NCBI GenBank assembly: GCA_038237745.1
Contig: JBBRYJ010000006.1
Coordinates: 114,739-178,738, forward strand
Source of the DNA: DASQEH01 sp038237745
Lineage (GTDB): Bacteria; Actinomycetota; Actinomycetes; Propionibacteriales; Nocardioidaceae
Direction: 5' to 3'
Length of the DNA: 64,000 nt
The notes under the pieces are model-generated. The model was not told where the DNA came from and searched no databases. It saw only the letters and a list, made by a program, of their open reading frames with translations. Both the position numbers and the translations under genes were made by a program. Shown one piece after another: positions 18,089-26,226 of this stretch (positions are counted from its first letter, which is position 1; each line of letters begins with the position of its first letter).

Positions 18089-19141
18089 TCAGAATGGGTA
18101 AACGGCTACAGCACTGGCCTTGACCGCGAAGAAGACGACCGTGCCAGGAGCCAGGTCGAGCTCTGCCGCAGCAGGGGCGGTGATATCGGCGGACAGATCG
18201 TCTGCTCGTACGCGCACCAGCTCGTCACGCGGCTCGAGCTGCGAGATGGCGACCTGGAGGACGTTTCGAGGACTTCCACGAGGGCGCTCCCTGAACACGG
18301 AGACGGCCCTCGGGCTGAAGACCGCGATGGCTGGCGAACCGGGTTCGACGCGTCGAGCCGCAATACCTTCGACATGGTGCCCGTTGTCTTGGTGCACCCC
18401 TGAGCCGGAGGCAGTCCCCGTGACCATGTTCAATCCGGCGAGCCGGGCGGTGAACGGGCTACGCGGATGCTCGAGCACGTCGCGGGTCGGTCCGGACTCG
18501 ACGATGCGCCCATTGTCGACGACGACAACGCGTTGCGCCAACACGAGCGCGTCGAGGAGATCGTGCGTCACGATGATGGCGGCGCGGTCCGCGAGAACCC
18601 TGCGCAGAACCTTCCGGATCAGTGGCGCTGCCCCGATGTCGAGGGCGCCCATGGGCTCGTCGAGCAGCAGCAGCCGTGGCTGCGCCGCGAGCGCCCGAGC
18701 GATGGCGACCCGCTGCGCCTGGCCTCCTGACAGCTGGGCCGGTCTTCGGTCGGCCAGGTCGGTCGCGTCGACCTCAGCCAGCCAGCGCAGCGCCGTCGAC
18801 CGTGCGGACGCGACCCGCTGACCGGCGCTACGCGGTCCGAATGCGACGTTGTCGAGTGCGTTCAGGTGAGGGAAGAGCAGCGGCTCTTGAGCCATCAGGG
18901 CGATGCCACGGTCGTGGGGCGGTGTGAAGACCTGTGAGGCGCCTGGCCCGAGGTCGAACAAGACGCGACCGTCCAGGTCGCATCTGCCGGTGTCTGGTCT
19001 CAGCAGACCCGCGAGGATGGCGAGGAGCGAGGACTTCCCCGCTCCGTTCGGCCCGAGAACAGCGACCGTCTCGACGCCGTCGAGTTGCAGTGCGACATCC
19101 AGGTCGCGGTCATGGACACGGGCGCGAACCTCGAGAGTCAC
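18089..19141 (-). CDS. modC: Molybdate ABC transporter ATP-binding protein
   Basis: 350-residue ATPase of the molybdate importer. Walker A GPNGAGKSS (about 30-38), Q-loop, signature LSGGQAQRVAIARAL, Walker B LLLLDEPMGALD, and H-loop VTHDLLDAL are all intact. The C-terminal third is a TOBE/Mop-like oxyanion-binding domain (LQVAISQLEPRDELVRVRADD in outline), typical of ModC. The start overlaps the modB stop by 4 bases. The binding-protein gene modA is not adjacent but lies about 12 kb away (31365-32201, same strand). Confidence 0.93.
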   Translation of the reverse strand: MTLEVRARVHDRDLDVALQLDGVETVAVLGPNGAGKSSLLAILAGLLRPDTGRCDLDGRVLFDLGPGASQVFTPPHDRGIALMAQEPLLFPHLNALDNVAFGPRSAGQRVASARSTALRWLAEVDATDLADRRPAQLSGGQAQRVAIARALAAQPRLLLLDEPMGALDIGAAPLIRKVLRRVLADRAAIIVTHDLLDALVLAQRVVVVDNGRIVESGPTRDVLEHPRSPFTARLAGLNMVTGTASGSGVHQDNGHHVEGIAARRVEPGSPAIAVFSPRAVSVFRERPRGSPRNVLQVAISQLEPRDELVRVRADDLSADITAPAAAELDLAPGTVVFFAVKASAVAVYPF

Positions 19142-19929
19142 AGGTTCGGCCGCGACCCTCGGACGAGCCAGATGACGATCACGGCAACAGCCACCAACAC
19201 CAACGACAGGGCGACCGCGGCGTCTGGGTCGATCTCCCGCTGGAGGTATATCTCCAACGGGAGCGTGCGGGTGACCCCCTCCAGGCTTCCCGCAAAGGTG
19301 AGCGTGGCACCGAACTCGCCCAGCGACCGCGCGAATGTCAGCACCGCGCCTGATGCCAGGCCGGGCATGACCAGGGGCAGGGTCACGCGTCTGAGAACGG
19401 TCGTCGGTGAGGCGCCCAGGGTCGACGCCACTGCTTCATAACGCTGCCCGGCGGTTCGCAGGGAGCCTTCCAGGCTGACGACGAGATAAGGCATCGCGAC
19501 GAACGCCTGAGCCATCACCACCGCCGTTGTGGAGAACGCGATCTGGACACCGAGGACATCCAGGGAGTGCCCGAGCAGACCTCGACGACCGAACGTGTAG
19601 AGCAGTGCGATACCTCCGACCACCGGCGGCAGCACCAGCGGTAGCAGGACCAGGGAGCGCACGAGGCCTTGCCCCGGGAAGGAGGTCCGAGCGAGCACGA
19701 GGGCCATCGGTACGCCCAGGACCAGGCAGATCGCGGTGCTGGCCACGGAGGTCTTGAGACTGAGCCAAAGGGCCGTCAGAGAGGAATGCGAGGTGACGAG
19801 CGGGAAGAAGTGGGGCCAGCTCACCCGTGTGGCCATCGCCATCAAAGGAAGCAGGACGAAGAGCGCCGCCAGCACCGCCGGCAACCTGACCCACCGAGGC
19901 AGACCGGAGTACTGGACGCCGCCGCTCAT
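19138..19929 (-). CDS. modB: Molybdate ABC transporter permease
   Basis: 263-residue membrane subunit with about six hydrophobic segments and the EAA-type coupling motif (YEAVASTLGASPTTVLRRVTLPL), which docks on the ATPase. The segment PLVLPPVVGGIALLYTFGRRG is characteristic of ModB/CysT permeases. Overlaps modC by 4 bases at its end. It follows the TOBE/HTH gene by 55 bases, the place where modA is usually found in actinobacteria; modA is missing here. Confidence 0.93.
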   Translation of the reverse strand: MSGGVQYSGLPRWVRLPAVLAALFVLLPLMAMATRVSWPHFFPLVTSHSSLTALWLSLKTSVASTAICLVLGVPMALVLARTSFPGQGLVRSLVLLPLVLPPVVGGIALLYTFGRRGLLGHSLDVLGVQIAFSTTAVVMAQAFVAMPYLVVSLEGSLRTAGQRYEAVASTLGASPTTVLRRVTLPLVMPGLASGAVLTFARSLGEFGATLTFAGSLEGVTRTLPLEIYLQREIDPDAAVALSLVLVAVAVIVIWLVRGSRPNL

Positions 19930-19984
19930 CTCGGCGGCTGGGCGAAGCTGCCCGGGGCTGCCTCGGCTGCCTGGGCGCTACGCC

Positions 19985-20389
19985 TCATGGCTCTTCCTGC
20001 GGCGTCTCGATGATGACCGTCGTGGACTTGACGACCGCGACCGCGACCGATCCGAGCTCGAGCTTGAGCTCGCGAACCGCCTCGCTGGTCATCAGGGATA
20101 CGACGCGATGCGGACCGCACTGGAGCTCGACCTGAGCGACCACCTTGTCGACCACGATGTCGGTGACCAGCCCGACGAAGCGGTTGCGTGCCGAGCGCTC
20201 CACGTGGGAGGGATCTGTGGCGGGGGTCGCCTGAGCCTGTGACAGCTTGGCTAGGTCATGACCGTCGACCACCATCCGGTTGCTGGCGTCGGTCCGGGCG
20301 GCGAGGAGGCCCTGCTCGATCCATCGTCGAACCGTGTCGTCGCTGACACCGAGATACGAGGCGGCATCGCGTATCCGTATCTGCGGCAC
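19985..20389 (-). CDS. Helix-turn-helix/TOBE molybdenum-binding protein
   Basis: 134-residue protein. The N-terminal 50 residues are a MerR/excisionase-type helix-turn-helix (IRIRDAASYLGVSDDTVRRWIEQGLL). The C-terminal 65 residues are one TOBE/Mop domain (RNRFVGLVTDIVVDKVVAQVELQCG, then AVRELKLELGSVAVAVVKST) that binds molybdate or tungstate. First gene of the modBC group, so it probably senses oxyanion and regulates uptake in the manner of ModE, although it is smaller. This is inferred from domains and position. Confidence 0.88.
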   Translation of the reverse strand: MPQIRIRDAASYLGVSDDTVRRWIEQGLLAARTDASNRMVVDGHDLAKLSQAQATPATDPSHVERSARNRFVGLVTDIVVDKVVAQVELQCGPHRVVSLMTSEAVRELKLELGSVAVAVVKSTTVIIETPQEEP

Positions 20390-20652
20390 GGGCGCCAGGA
20401 TAACGCGGACTTTGCCGGTGCGATACTCGGACAGGCGACCGAGGACGCGCGCTCGCCGGTATGAGGCTGCGCATCCGTCTGACCGCGTCGGTGTTTCGAC
20501 GCAAGCAGGGTGTCAAGCGGTTACGCGCTCGTGCCGTCCAGGAGCTGAAGCAGGGAGTGCGCTGCCAACTCGACCTCCTGTGTCGCCACTCGGCGACCCG
20601 GTACACGCAGGCGATGGTCTGCGGCTGTCGGCTGCGCGGCGCCCCAGTCACA
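20390..20652. other. Intergenic region, no supported gene
   Basis: 263 bases between the start of the TOBE/HTH gene and the end of the histidine kinase gene. Short open frames exist on both strands (for example 20461-20697 +) but their residues are Arg-rich shadows with no recognisable domain or ribosome site. It should hold the promoter of the TOBE/HTH-modBC group; I see no clear elements. Confidence 0.4.
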
Positions 20653-22110
20653 TCACCCCATCGTGCCCGACTGGGCCGGCAGAGGCAGGCCCAGTAGCAC
20701 GGTCACCGTCATTTCGTCACCGTGCTCGCAGTCGACGTGGTGCGCACTCCCGAAGCTCTCATGCAACCCTCGAAAGCACAGGCGCAGCTCCCCTCCCGTT
20801 CCGGCGACCGTAGCGAAGACGAGTGCGAGGCCGAGTCCCGAACCCGGTCTGCGTCTGGCTTCTGGCGCGCGAGCGAAGCGATCCGGAGCGGATGCAAGGG
20901 TCAGGTCGTCCATACCGGGACCGACATCGGTGACGACGAGGCGGCCGAATGTTCCGACCTGGTCGACAGCCACGGTGACCGGAGGGACCCCGTGCACGGC
21001 GGCATTGTCGAGCAGATTGCCCACGAGCTGCTGCAACCGGGTGGGATCAACCGCGACGTGGGTCGTACCGGACGTGACTGCGCGCAGAGACCCGGTCTGG
21101 CGGAAGGGGCTGTCTACCGGCGCCAGCGTCCGGCGTCTCTCCACTTCTGCGCGCACGATGGCGGCCATGTCGGCTGAGCCGGCGGCTGGCGGCCCTTGAC
21201 TCAGGGTTCCCACGTCGAGGAGCTGATCTGCCAGCCGCGACAACCGGCCGATGTCGGTCTCGATCTCAGCGAGCACCCCTTCGTACTCTTCGGTGCTGCG
21301 CGGGCGACGACGTGCGAGCTGCACCCGCGTGACGATCAGGGTCAGCGGCGTGCGCAGCTCGTGGCTGGCATCGTTGACAAATCGACGCTCGTGCTCGAGT
21401 GCGGCCTCCAGTGCCTGGAGCATGTCGTTGAGCGTGTGGCCGAGCCGGGCGATCTCGTCATGCCTGTCGGGCGGGACATCGAGCCGTATCCCGGTTGCTC
21501 CACCCGCAATCTCGGCGGCCTGGCGACGGTACCGCTCGACTGGCCCGAGGGATGCTTTGGCCAGCCGGTCGCCGACCACAGCCGTGACCAGCAGCGTCAC
21601 GAGTCCTGCGAACAGAAGCTGCCCCAGCAGCTCGCGCAGAGCTTCGTCCCGTTGGCGCCGCTCGAGGGCTACGAGGAGCACTGTGCCGGGCTGGGAGCCC
21701 AACGCGGTGGCATAGACGCGCACGCCGTCGCTGCTGCTCGACAAGAGCTCCCCGCTGTCGCGGAACAACGGCGCTGTCAACGCCTCCCGCACCGCCGACG
21801 GTTCGAGTAGCGGCTCGGTCGGTCCTGACGGGTTGTGGGAGACGACCTGTCCCACGGCGTCGAGCACCTGGTAGTCCTCGCCGCTCAGCAGGGCGGATTC
21901 GCTGTTGGGCTGACCGGAAGCACCTATCTGTGCCGCCAGGCGCCCACTGGTATCGATGAGCTCACGGTTCAGCTCTCTGTCGAGCGCGAACTGCACGCGC
22001 CAGTACACAAAGCTGCCGGCGGCCGCCAGCACGACGAGCATGGTGGCGGCAAAGCCGGCGACCAGCCGAACTCGCAGGGACAGCCTGCTGAGACGGCCCG
22101 GTGCCCTCAT
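20653..22110 (-). CDS. Sensor histidine kinase
   Basis: 485-residue membrane kinase. ATG 22110 overlaps the response-regulator stop (ATGA), which fixes the start over a longer upstream frame. Domain order: membrane segment about 15-38, extracytoplasmic sensor about 40-160, second membrane segment about 165-190, HAMP, HisKA with FVNDASHELRTPL (phosphorylated His), and HATPase_c with NLLDNAAVHG (N box), DVGPGMD (G1) and GSGLGLALV (G2). Forms an operon with the upstream OmpR-type regulator. From context the pair probably controls the envelope-lipid genes on the other side. Confidence 0.93.
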   Translation of the reverse strand: MRAPGRLSRLSLRVRLVAGFAATMLVVLAAAGSFVYWRVQFALDRELNRELIDTSGRLAAQIGASGQPNSESALLSGEDYQVLDAVGQVVSHNPSGPTEPLLEPSAVREALTAPLFRDSGELLSSSSDGVRVYATALGSQPGTVLLVALERRQRDEALRELLGQLLFAGLVTLLVTAVVGDRLAKASLGPVERYRRQAAEIAGGATGIRLDVPPDRHDEIARLGHTLNDMLQALEAALEHERRFVNDASHELRTPLTLIVTRVQLARRRPRSTEEYEGVLAEIETDIGRLSRLADQLLDVGTLSQGPPAAGSADMAAIVRAEVERRRTLAPVDSPFRQTGSLRAVTSGTTHVAVDPTRLQQLVGNLLDNAAVHGVPPVTVAVDQVGTFGRLVVTDVGPGMDDLTLASAPDRFARAPEARRRPGSGLGLALVFATVAGTGGELRLCFRGLHESFGSAHHVDCEHGDEMTVTVLLGLPLPAQSGTMG

Positions 22111-22799
22111 CGGCGTGGGACGTCCACGCGGTAGCCGGCGTTCCGCACAGTGGTGATCGTGTTTGTGTCGAAGGGGCGGTCGATCTTGGCTCGCAGGCCC
22201 GCGACATGGACGTCTATCACGTTGCTGCGGATGTCTGTCTCGCCGTCCCACACCTCGTCCAGGATCCGGAACCGCGTCACGACCTGCCCGGCCCGCTCGA
22301 CAAGCAGATGAAGGATGTCGAACTCCCGCGCGGAGAGCCCGATCTCCCTCCCGTCGCGAGTGACCCGACGTGACAGCGGATCCACGACCAGGCCGTCAAT
22401 ATCTACAGGGGCGGTATCGTCCTCCAGGGTCGAGCGACGGTGCAGAGCCCGTAGCCGGGCCAGCAGCTCGTCGAGGTCGAAAGGCTTGGTCAGGTAGTCG
22501 TCGGCGCCGGCGTCCAAGCCGGTGATTCTCTCCTTGACTGCCCCACGTGCCGTGAGCATCAGGACCGGCGTGGAGCACCCCATGCCACGCAGCCGTTGAC
22601 ATACACTCACACCGTCCAGGCCCGGCAACATCCAGTCGAGCAGGAGGACGTCGAAATCTCCGTCATGACTCCCAGGCGCCGCCGCGGCGAACGCACTCAG
22701 ACCATCGAGGTGGATCTGCGCATCCCAACCTGCCTCGGTCAGGGTCTGCTGCAACAGCGTCGCCAGACGCTCGTCGTCCTCGGCTACCAGGACGCGCAT
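22107..22799 (-). CDS. OmpR/PhoB-family response regulator
   Basis: 230-residue two-component regulator. ATG 22799 begins the receiver domain (MRVLVAEDDERLATLL). The acidic pocket (EDD), phospho-acceptor Asp (LLLDWMLPGLDG), Thr (MLTAR) and Lys (LTKPF) are intact. The winged-helix output domain follows (GLSAREFDILHLLVE; RSNVIDVHVAGLRAKID). First gene of the RR-HK operon. The divergent intergenic region has tandem 11-bp-period repeats on both sides, the usual site type for this family, so autoregulation and control of the divergent genes are likely. Confidence 0.95.
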   Translation of the reverse strand: MRVLVAEDDERLATLLQQTLTEAGWDAQIHLDGLSAFAAAAPGSHDGDFDVLLLDWMLPGLDGVSVCQRLRGMGCSTPVLMLTARGAVKERITGLDAGADDYLTKPFDLDELLARLRALHRRSTLEDDTAPVDIDGLVVDPLSRRVTRDGREIGLSAREFDILHLLVERAGQVVTRFRILDEVWDGETDIRSNVIDVHVAGLRAKIDRPFDTNTITTVRNAGYRVDVPRR

Positions 22800-22850
22800 C
22801 TGGGTGCTCCGACATCTGGTCCCTGCATAGGGGCAGACTAATCTTCGGAC

Positions 22851-22868
22851 GTGAAGGCGCCGTGAAGG
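22851..22868 (-). promoter_or_regulatory. Tandem repeat, likely response-regulator site (autoregulation)
   Basis: Two GTGAAGG copies (22851 and 22862), 11 bp apart; on the minus strand these read CTTCAC-N5-CTTCAC pointing towards the response-regulator gene. Same hexamer and spacing as the sites at 22880 and 26053. Confidence 0.6.
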
Positions 22869-22879
22869 CAGCGGCACGC

Positions 22880-22907
22880 CTTCACGCCTCCTTCATCCCG
22901 GCTTTGT
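22880..22907 (+). promoter_or_regulatory. Triple 11-bp-period repeat upstream of the lipid module (site A)
   Basis: CTTCAC (22880), CTTCAT (22891) and CTTTGT (22902) in direct repeat with exactly 11-bp period, pointing to the leader ORF at 22958. The same arrangement is found at 26053-26080. OmpR-family regulators commonly bind direct repeats of this spacing. Confidence 0.65.
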
Positions 22908-22957
22908 ACCCTTCTTACCTAGACGGCAGGTCGGCGCGCGCCCGGACAGGAGTCACG

Positions 22958-23005
22958 ATGGCAACGGTGACACCGACGGACGTACAGCCTTGGGTGCCGC
23001 GGTGA
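22958..23005 (+). CDS. Leader ORF A (15 residues)
   Basis: Short ORF encoding MATVTPTDVQPWVPR. AGGAG stands 5 bases before the ATG, an excellent ribosome site. Its TGA overlaps the GTG of the following membrane-protein gene by 4 bases, and that GTG has no ribosome site of its own, so translation of the membrane protein probably depends on this leader. The 12 bases ending in the ATG (GGAGTCACGATG) are identical to those at leader B (26131). No homology recognised in the peptide itself. Confidence 0.5.
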   Translation: MATVTPTDVQPWVPR

Positions 23006-24072
23006 GACTCAGTTCCGTCGCCGGTTCCAGGGGTTCTGCCTGGAGGAAGGTCTGGACGCTCGCCTCGCTTTCTCTGGCCGTCGTCGCGGGTGTCGTGGTG
23101 ATCCCGCGACAGGCCGGAGCTGCCTGGGGCACCATCGCTGCGATAGTGATGGGAATCAGCGTTCCGGAGCTGGTCGCGATGACCGCCGTATGGGCGCTGG
23201 GACTGCTGGCGTACTCCACGGTCCTCACCATTGCGCTTCCCGGGCTGAGCCGGACGCGCGCCCTCACCTTGAATCTGACCGGCAGCGCCGTGAGCAACCT
23301 GCTGCCGCTGGGAGGGGCTGCCGGGGTCGGGCTGAACTTTCGCATGGTGAGGAGTTGGGGCTTTCCCACGAGCGCGTTCGTATCGTTCACCGTCGTCACC
23401 CACCTGGTGAACGTCGCAGCCAAGCTCGCCCTTCCCGCCGCTGCCGTGGCGCTCCTGGCGCTCACCGGCACCCTCCCCGACCAGCGGTTCACGATCACGG
23501 CTCTGGTCGCGGTGGCCGTCCTGTGTGTCGGCCTCGGCCTCGTCGCACTCGGCGTGCGACGAGCGGGCACCGGGGAACACGTGCGGAGCCACGGCGGGGG
23601 CGAACACCTTCGCCGCCGCCGTGGGCGCCTTGCTGCCGGGGCATTCGCGGCCCGGGCGCGGGAGGCGCTTTATGACACAGGACGGGCTCTGAGTCGCGGA
23701 TGGTGGCATCTGACATCAGGCATGACCGCCTACTCGGCGTCGCACGTGCTTCTGCTGTGGATCGCTCTGCATGCGGTGCACAGCCCTGTCGGCCCGGCGG
23801 GGATCCTCGCGGCATACGCAGCCGAGCGACTGCTCACGGTCGTGCCTCTGACACCCGGCGGTGCCGGGCTCGTGGAGGTCGGGATGACGGGGGTGCTGCT
23901 CGGGCTCGGTGGGAGCCCAGCTGCGACCGCTGCCGGAGTCCTCATCTACCGCGCCTTCGTGTTCGGCCTCGAGATCCCGGTGGGCGGCGTGTGGCTTCTG
24001 TCGTGGCTATGGTCGCAACATCGATCTACCCGACTTCCGCGGAGGGCGGTCTCGTGCGAATCGTCCATGTAA
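23002..24072 (+). CDS. LPG-synthase-type transmembrane protein (flippase-like, UPF0104)
   Basis: 356-residue integral membrane protein of the lysylphosphatidylglycerol synthase TM/UPF0104 family, with about eight hydrophobic segments and a basic loop near residues 185-225. Diagnostic motifs are SAVSNLLPLGGAAGVGLNFRM and the C-terminal TPGGAGLVEVGMTGVLLGLGG. Only the membrane part is present; there is no tRNA-dependent aminoacyltransferase domain. Members are proposed to move or modify lipids in the membrane. GTG 23002 is chosen for the GTGA overlap with leader A; a TTG at 22990 is an alternative. Overlaps the glycosyltransferase gene by 19 bases. Confidence 0.87.
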   Translation: MRLSSVAGSRGSAWRKVWTLASLSLAVVAGVVVIPRQAGAAWGTIAAIVMGISVPELVAMTAVWALGLLAYSTVLTIALPGLSRTRALTLNLTGSAVSNLLPLGGAAGVGLNFRMVRSWGFPTSAFVSFTVVTHLVNVAAKLALPAAAVALLALTGTLPDQRFTITALVAVAVLCVGLGLVALGVRRAGTGEHVRSHGGGEHLRRRRGRLAAGAFAARAREALYDTGRALSRGWWHLTSGMTAYSASHVLLLWIALHAVHSPVGPAGILAAYAAERLLTVVPLTPGGAGLVEVGMTGVLLGLGGSPAATAAGVLIYRAFVFGLEIPVGGVWLLSWLWSQHRSTRLPRRAVSCESSM

Positions 24073-25238
24073 GCGACGTCTACCTGCCAGCGCTTGGAGG
24101 GATCGAGCTGCACGTACACGATCTCGCACGACAGCAGCGCCGCCTCGGCCACGACAGCAAAGTGATGACCGTGTCGCAAGGCGGGCGCCGTGATGACCAT
24201 GGCCGAGCGGACTCTGTCGATGTGCCCGTGCACCGCTTCAGCGCTCGAGGTCTGACGACACCATTGGCGACCGCTCTGGCCACCGGCGATGCCGTACGGC
24301 TCATGCGGGCCGAAGGCGTCGACGCGATCCACGTCCACGTGTCGCTCTTCTCGCCGTTCTCGGTGGGTGTGCTGCGGGCTGCCGCGAGGGCCGGCATCCC
24401 CGCTGTGGTGACGATGCACAGCATCTGGGAGGAGTTCAACGGGATCCCGCGGTGGCTCGTCTTCCCCCTTGGTGCGCGTGAGTGGCCGGTGGTGTGGACC
24501 GCCGTGAGCGGCGCCGCTGCTGTGTCGTTCGCCCGGGTACTGGGAGGTGATGTCGACGTGGAGGTGCTTCCTAACGCCGTTGACCCCGAACCGTGGCAGG
24601 CTGTGGCGAGCTCGAGGACGACTAGCCGCAGCGTCGACTCTCTGCGCGTGGTGAGCGTGATGCGACTGGTAGCTCGCAAGAGGCCCCTTCCCCTCATCGA
24701 GATCCTCAGTCGGGCGGACCGCACTCTCGGCGGTGCAGCTCCGATCACCGCAGAGATCGTCGGGGACGGCCCGCGGCTCAGAGGCGTGCAGAGACTGCTT
24801 CGGCGCCGGGGCCTGGAGGACCGCGTCACACTCAGCGGAAGGCTCGACCGCGGCGGGGTCAGCCGGGCTCTGGCCGATGCGGACGTGTATCTTGCTCCCG
24901 CCCGCCTGGAGTCATTCGGCATCGCCGCGCTCGAGGCCTTGCTCTCCGGCCTGCCCGTCCTCGCCCGTGCGGGCAGCGGGGTAGCTGACTTCGTCACGAC
25001 CGGCGTCGAGGGGATGCTCCTGGGCTCCGACGTCGCCATGGCGGATGCTCTCGCTGCGCTGGCCCTGGACCGACCGAGGCTGGCCGAGATGACGGCGAAC
25101 GCGTCGGCCGCCACTCCCGGCTTCACCTGGGACCGGGTTGTCGGCCAGACATCGACTCTGTACGAGGCGGCCGCCGAGCTTGCACAGCCCGAGCGTCGCC
25201 GGGCCGGTGTGCGCCGCCGGTTCACGGTGGCTTCTTGA
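24054..25238 (+). CDS. Glycosyltransferase family 4 protein
   Basis: 394-residue GT-B-fold retaining glycosyltransferase. GTG 24054 has GGAGGG 7 bases upstream and begins the conserved VRIVHVSDVYLPALGGIE. The C-terminal nucleotide-sugar site is visible: VVSVMRLVARKRP, EIVGDGPRL and the E-x7-E motif in ESFGIAALE. It resembles MshA/PimB-type enzymes that use UDP-GlcNAc or GDP-Man, but donor and acceptor are unknown. It overlaps both neighbours (19 bases upstream, 4 downstream), so the three proteins are produced together, and the deacetylase next door suggests an N-acetylated sugar donor. Confidence 0.9.
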   Translation: MRIVHVSDVYLPALGGIELHVHDLARQQRRLGHDSKVMTVSQGGRRDDHGRADSVDVPVHRFSARGLTTPLATALATGDAVRLMRAEGVDAIHVHVSLFSPFSVGVLRAAARAGIPAVVTMHSIWEEFNGIPRWLVFPLGAREWPVVWTAVSGAAAVSFARVLGGDVDVEVLPNAVDPEPWQAVASSRTTSRSVDSLRVVSVMRLVARKRPLPLIEILSRADRTLGGAAPITAEIVGDGPRLRGVQRLLRRRGLEDRVTLSGRLDRGGVSRALADADVYLAPARLESFGIAALEALLSGLPVLARAGSGVADFVTTGVEGMLLGSDVAMADALAALALDRPRLAEMTANASAATPGFTWDRVVGQTSTLYEAAAELAQPERRRAGVRRRFTVAS

Positions 25239-26074
25239 CCCACGCAGCATCCAGGACGCTGGTGTCCTTTCACGCCCATCCCGACGATGAGGCTCTTCTG
25301 ACGGGTGGAACACTTGCCCGCGCCGCTGCAGAGGGACACCGGGTCGTGCTGGTGGTGGCCACCGCGGGCGAGAGCGGCCTCACTTCGCCCGGCAATGCCG
25401 ATGATCTCGGAAGGCGCCGACAGGAGGAGCTGCGCCATGCCGCGCGGGCCCTCGGGTGCGCACGAGTCGAGGTGCTCGGCTACGCAGACTCAGGGTCGGA
25501 CGGGCATCGCGGTGGTCCGACCGCCTTCAGCAGGATGCCCACCGAGGTGGTCGCGGCGCGGCTGGCGGAGGTCTTGCGTGACGAGCAGGCCGACGTCCTC
25601 ACCAGCTACGACCCTTTCGGCGGCTACGGCCACCCCGACCACGTCGCCGTGCACCGGGTGGGCCGGCTGGCTGCGCAGCTTGCGGGAACCCCTGTGGTGC
25701 TCGAGGCGACGATCAACCGTGCTCTGCTGCTTCGCGCGCTGCGGTTCGTCTCCTGGCTTCCATGGGTGCTCCCCAGGGTTCCGTGGAAGGCCGACACCGA
25801 CGTGTTCACCGCCCCAGATCAGATCACGCATCGCATCGATGTCCGCCGACACCTCGCCGCCAAGCGGCGGGCATTCGCCGCGCACGTCAGCCAGGCGCAG
25901 GCCGCCGACGAGGTGCGTACCCTCGCGCTGGCGCTGCGCCTCCCGCGCCCGCTGTTCTCCCTCGTGTTCGGGTACGAGTGGTTCGTCGAGAGAGGACGCC
26001 TGCCGGCGACCGACGTTTTGGGCGATGTCTTCGCAAGCGTTGTGGAGACCCCCTTCATCCCGCCTTCATCCTGA
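25235..26074 (+). CDS. PIG-L family deacetylase (MshB/LmbE-like)
   Basis: 279-residue zinc-dependent N-deacetylase. The metal site is intact: AHPDDEALL (His, Asp, catalytic Asp) and YGHPDHVAVHR (third His). The family removes acetyl from GlcNAc linked to inositol, lipid or antibiotic acceptors (MshB, PIG-L, BshB). The TTG start overlaps the glycosyltransferase stop by 4 bases (TTGA). The last 22 bases of the gene contain the CTTCAT repeats of the next promoter. With the upstream GT4 it would yield a glucosaminyl product; this is inference from gene pairing. Confidence 0.9.
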   Translation: MTHAASRTLVSFHAHPDDEALLTGGTLARAAAEGHRVVLVVATAGESGLTSPGNADDLGRRRQEELRHAARALGCARVEVLGYADSGSDGHRGGPTAFSRMPTEVVAARLAEVLRDEQADVLTSYDPFGGYGHPDHVAVHRVGRLAAQLAGTPVVLEATINRALLLRALRFVSWLPWVLPRVPWKADTDVFTAPDQITHRIDVRRHLAAKRRAFAAHVSQAQAADEVRTLALALRLPRPLFSLVFGYEWFVERGRLPATDVLGDVFASVVETPFIPPSS

Positions 26075-26080
26075 CTTCGT
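26053..26080 (+). promoter_or_regulatory. Triple 11-bp-period repeat upstream of DedA-PAP2 (site B)
   Basis: CTTCAT (26053), CTTCAT (26064) and CTTCGT (26075) in direct repeat with exactly 11-bp period. Positions match site A base for base in phase, and ACC follows the third repeat in both. The first two copies lie inside the 3' end of the PIG-L gene. Confidence 0.65.
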
Positions 26081-26130
26081 ACCGTGATGACCTGGCGACC
26101 TTCGTGGTCGTGAGGGGAACGGGAGTCACG

Positions 26131-26226
26131 ATGAACGCGCAGACCCTGCTCGGGACAGGCACGGTGGTGCGGCACCGGTCGCCCGGTTCGCGCCAGACTG
26201 GCCGCGAGCCGGAGGCGCAACGGTGA
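26131..26226 (+). CDS. Leader ORF B (31 residues)
   Basis: Short ORF starting MNAQTLLGTGTVV and ending in a basic, Arg/Gln-rich tail. GGGAG lies 5 bases before the ATG, within the 12-base sequence GGAGTCACGATG shared with leader A. Its TGA overlaps the DedA GTG by 4 bases. The DedA start also has its own GGAGG 7 bases upstream, inside the leader. The frame is open further upstream, but that part is a shadow of the PIG-L gene. Peptide unrelated to leader A. Confidence 0.45.
   Translation: MNAQTLLGTGTVVRHRSPGSRQTGREPEAQR

Noticed and set aside
20461..20697. Small plus-strand ORF (78 codons) between the TOBE gene and the kinase gene
   Set aside because: No homology, Arg/Cys-rich, no ribosome site; probably random.
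24012..24056. Upstream ATG (24012) as start of the GT4 gene
   Set aside because: Adds 14 non-conserved residues and has no ribosome site; GTG 24054 has GGAGGG and the conserved N-terminus.
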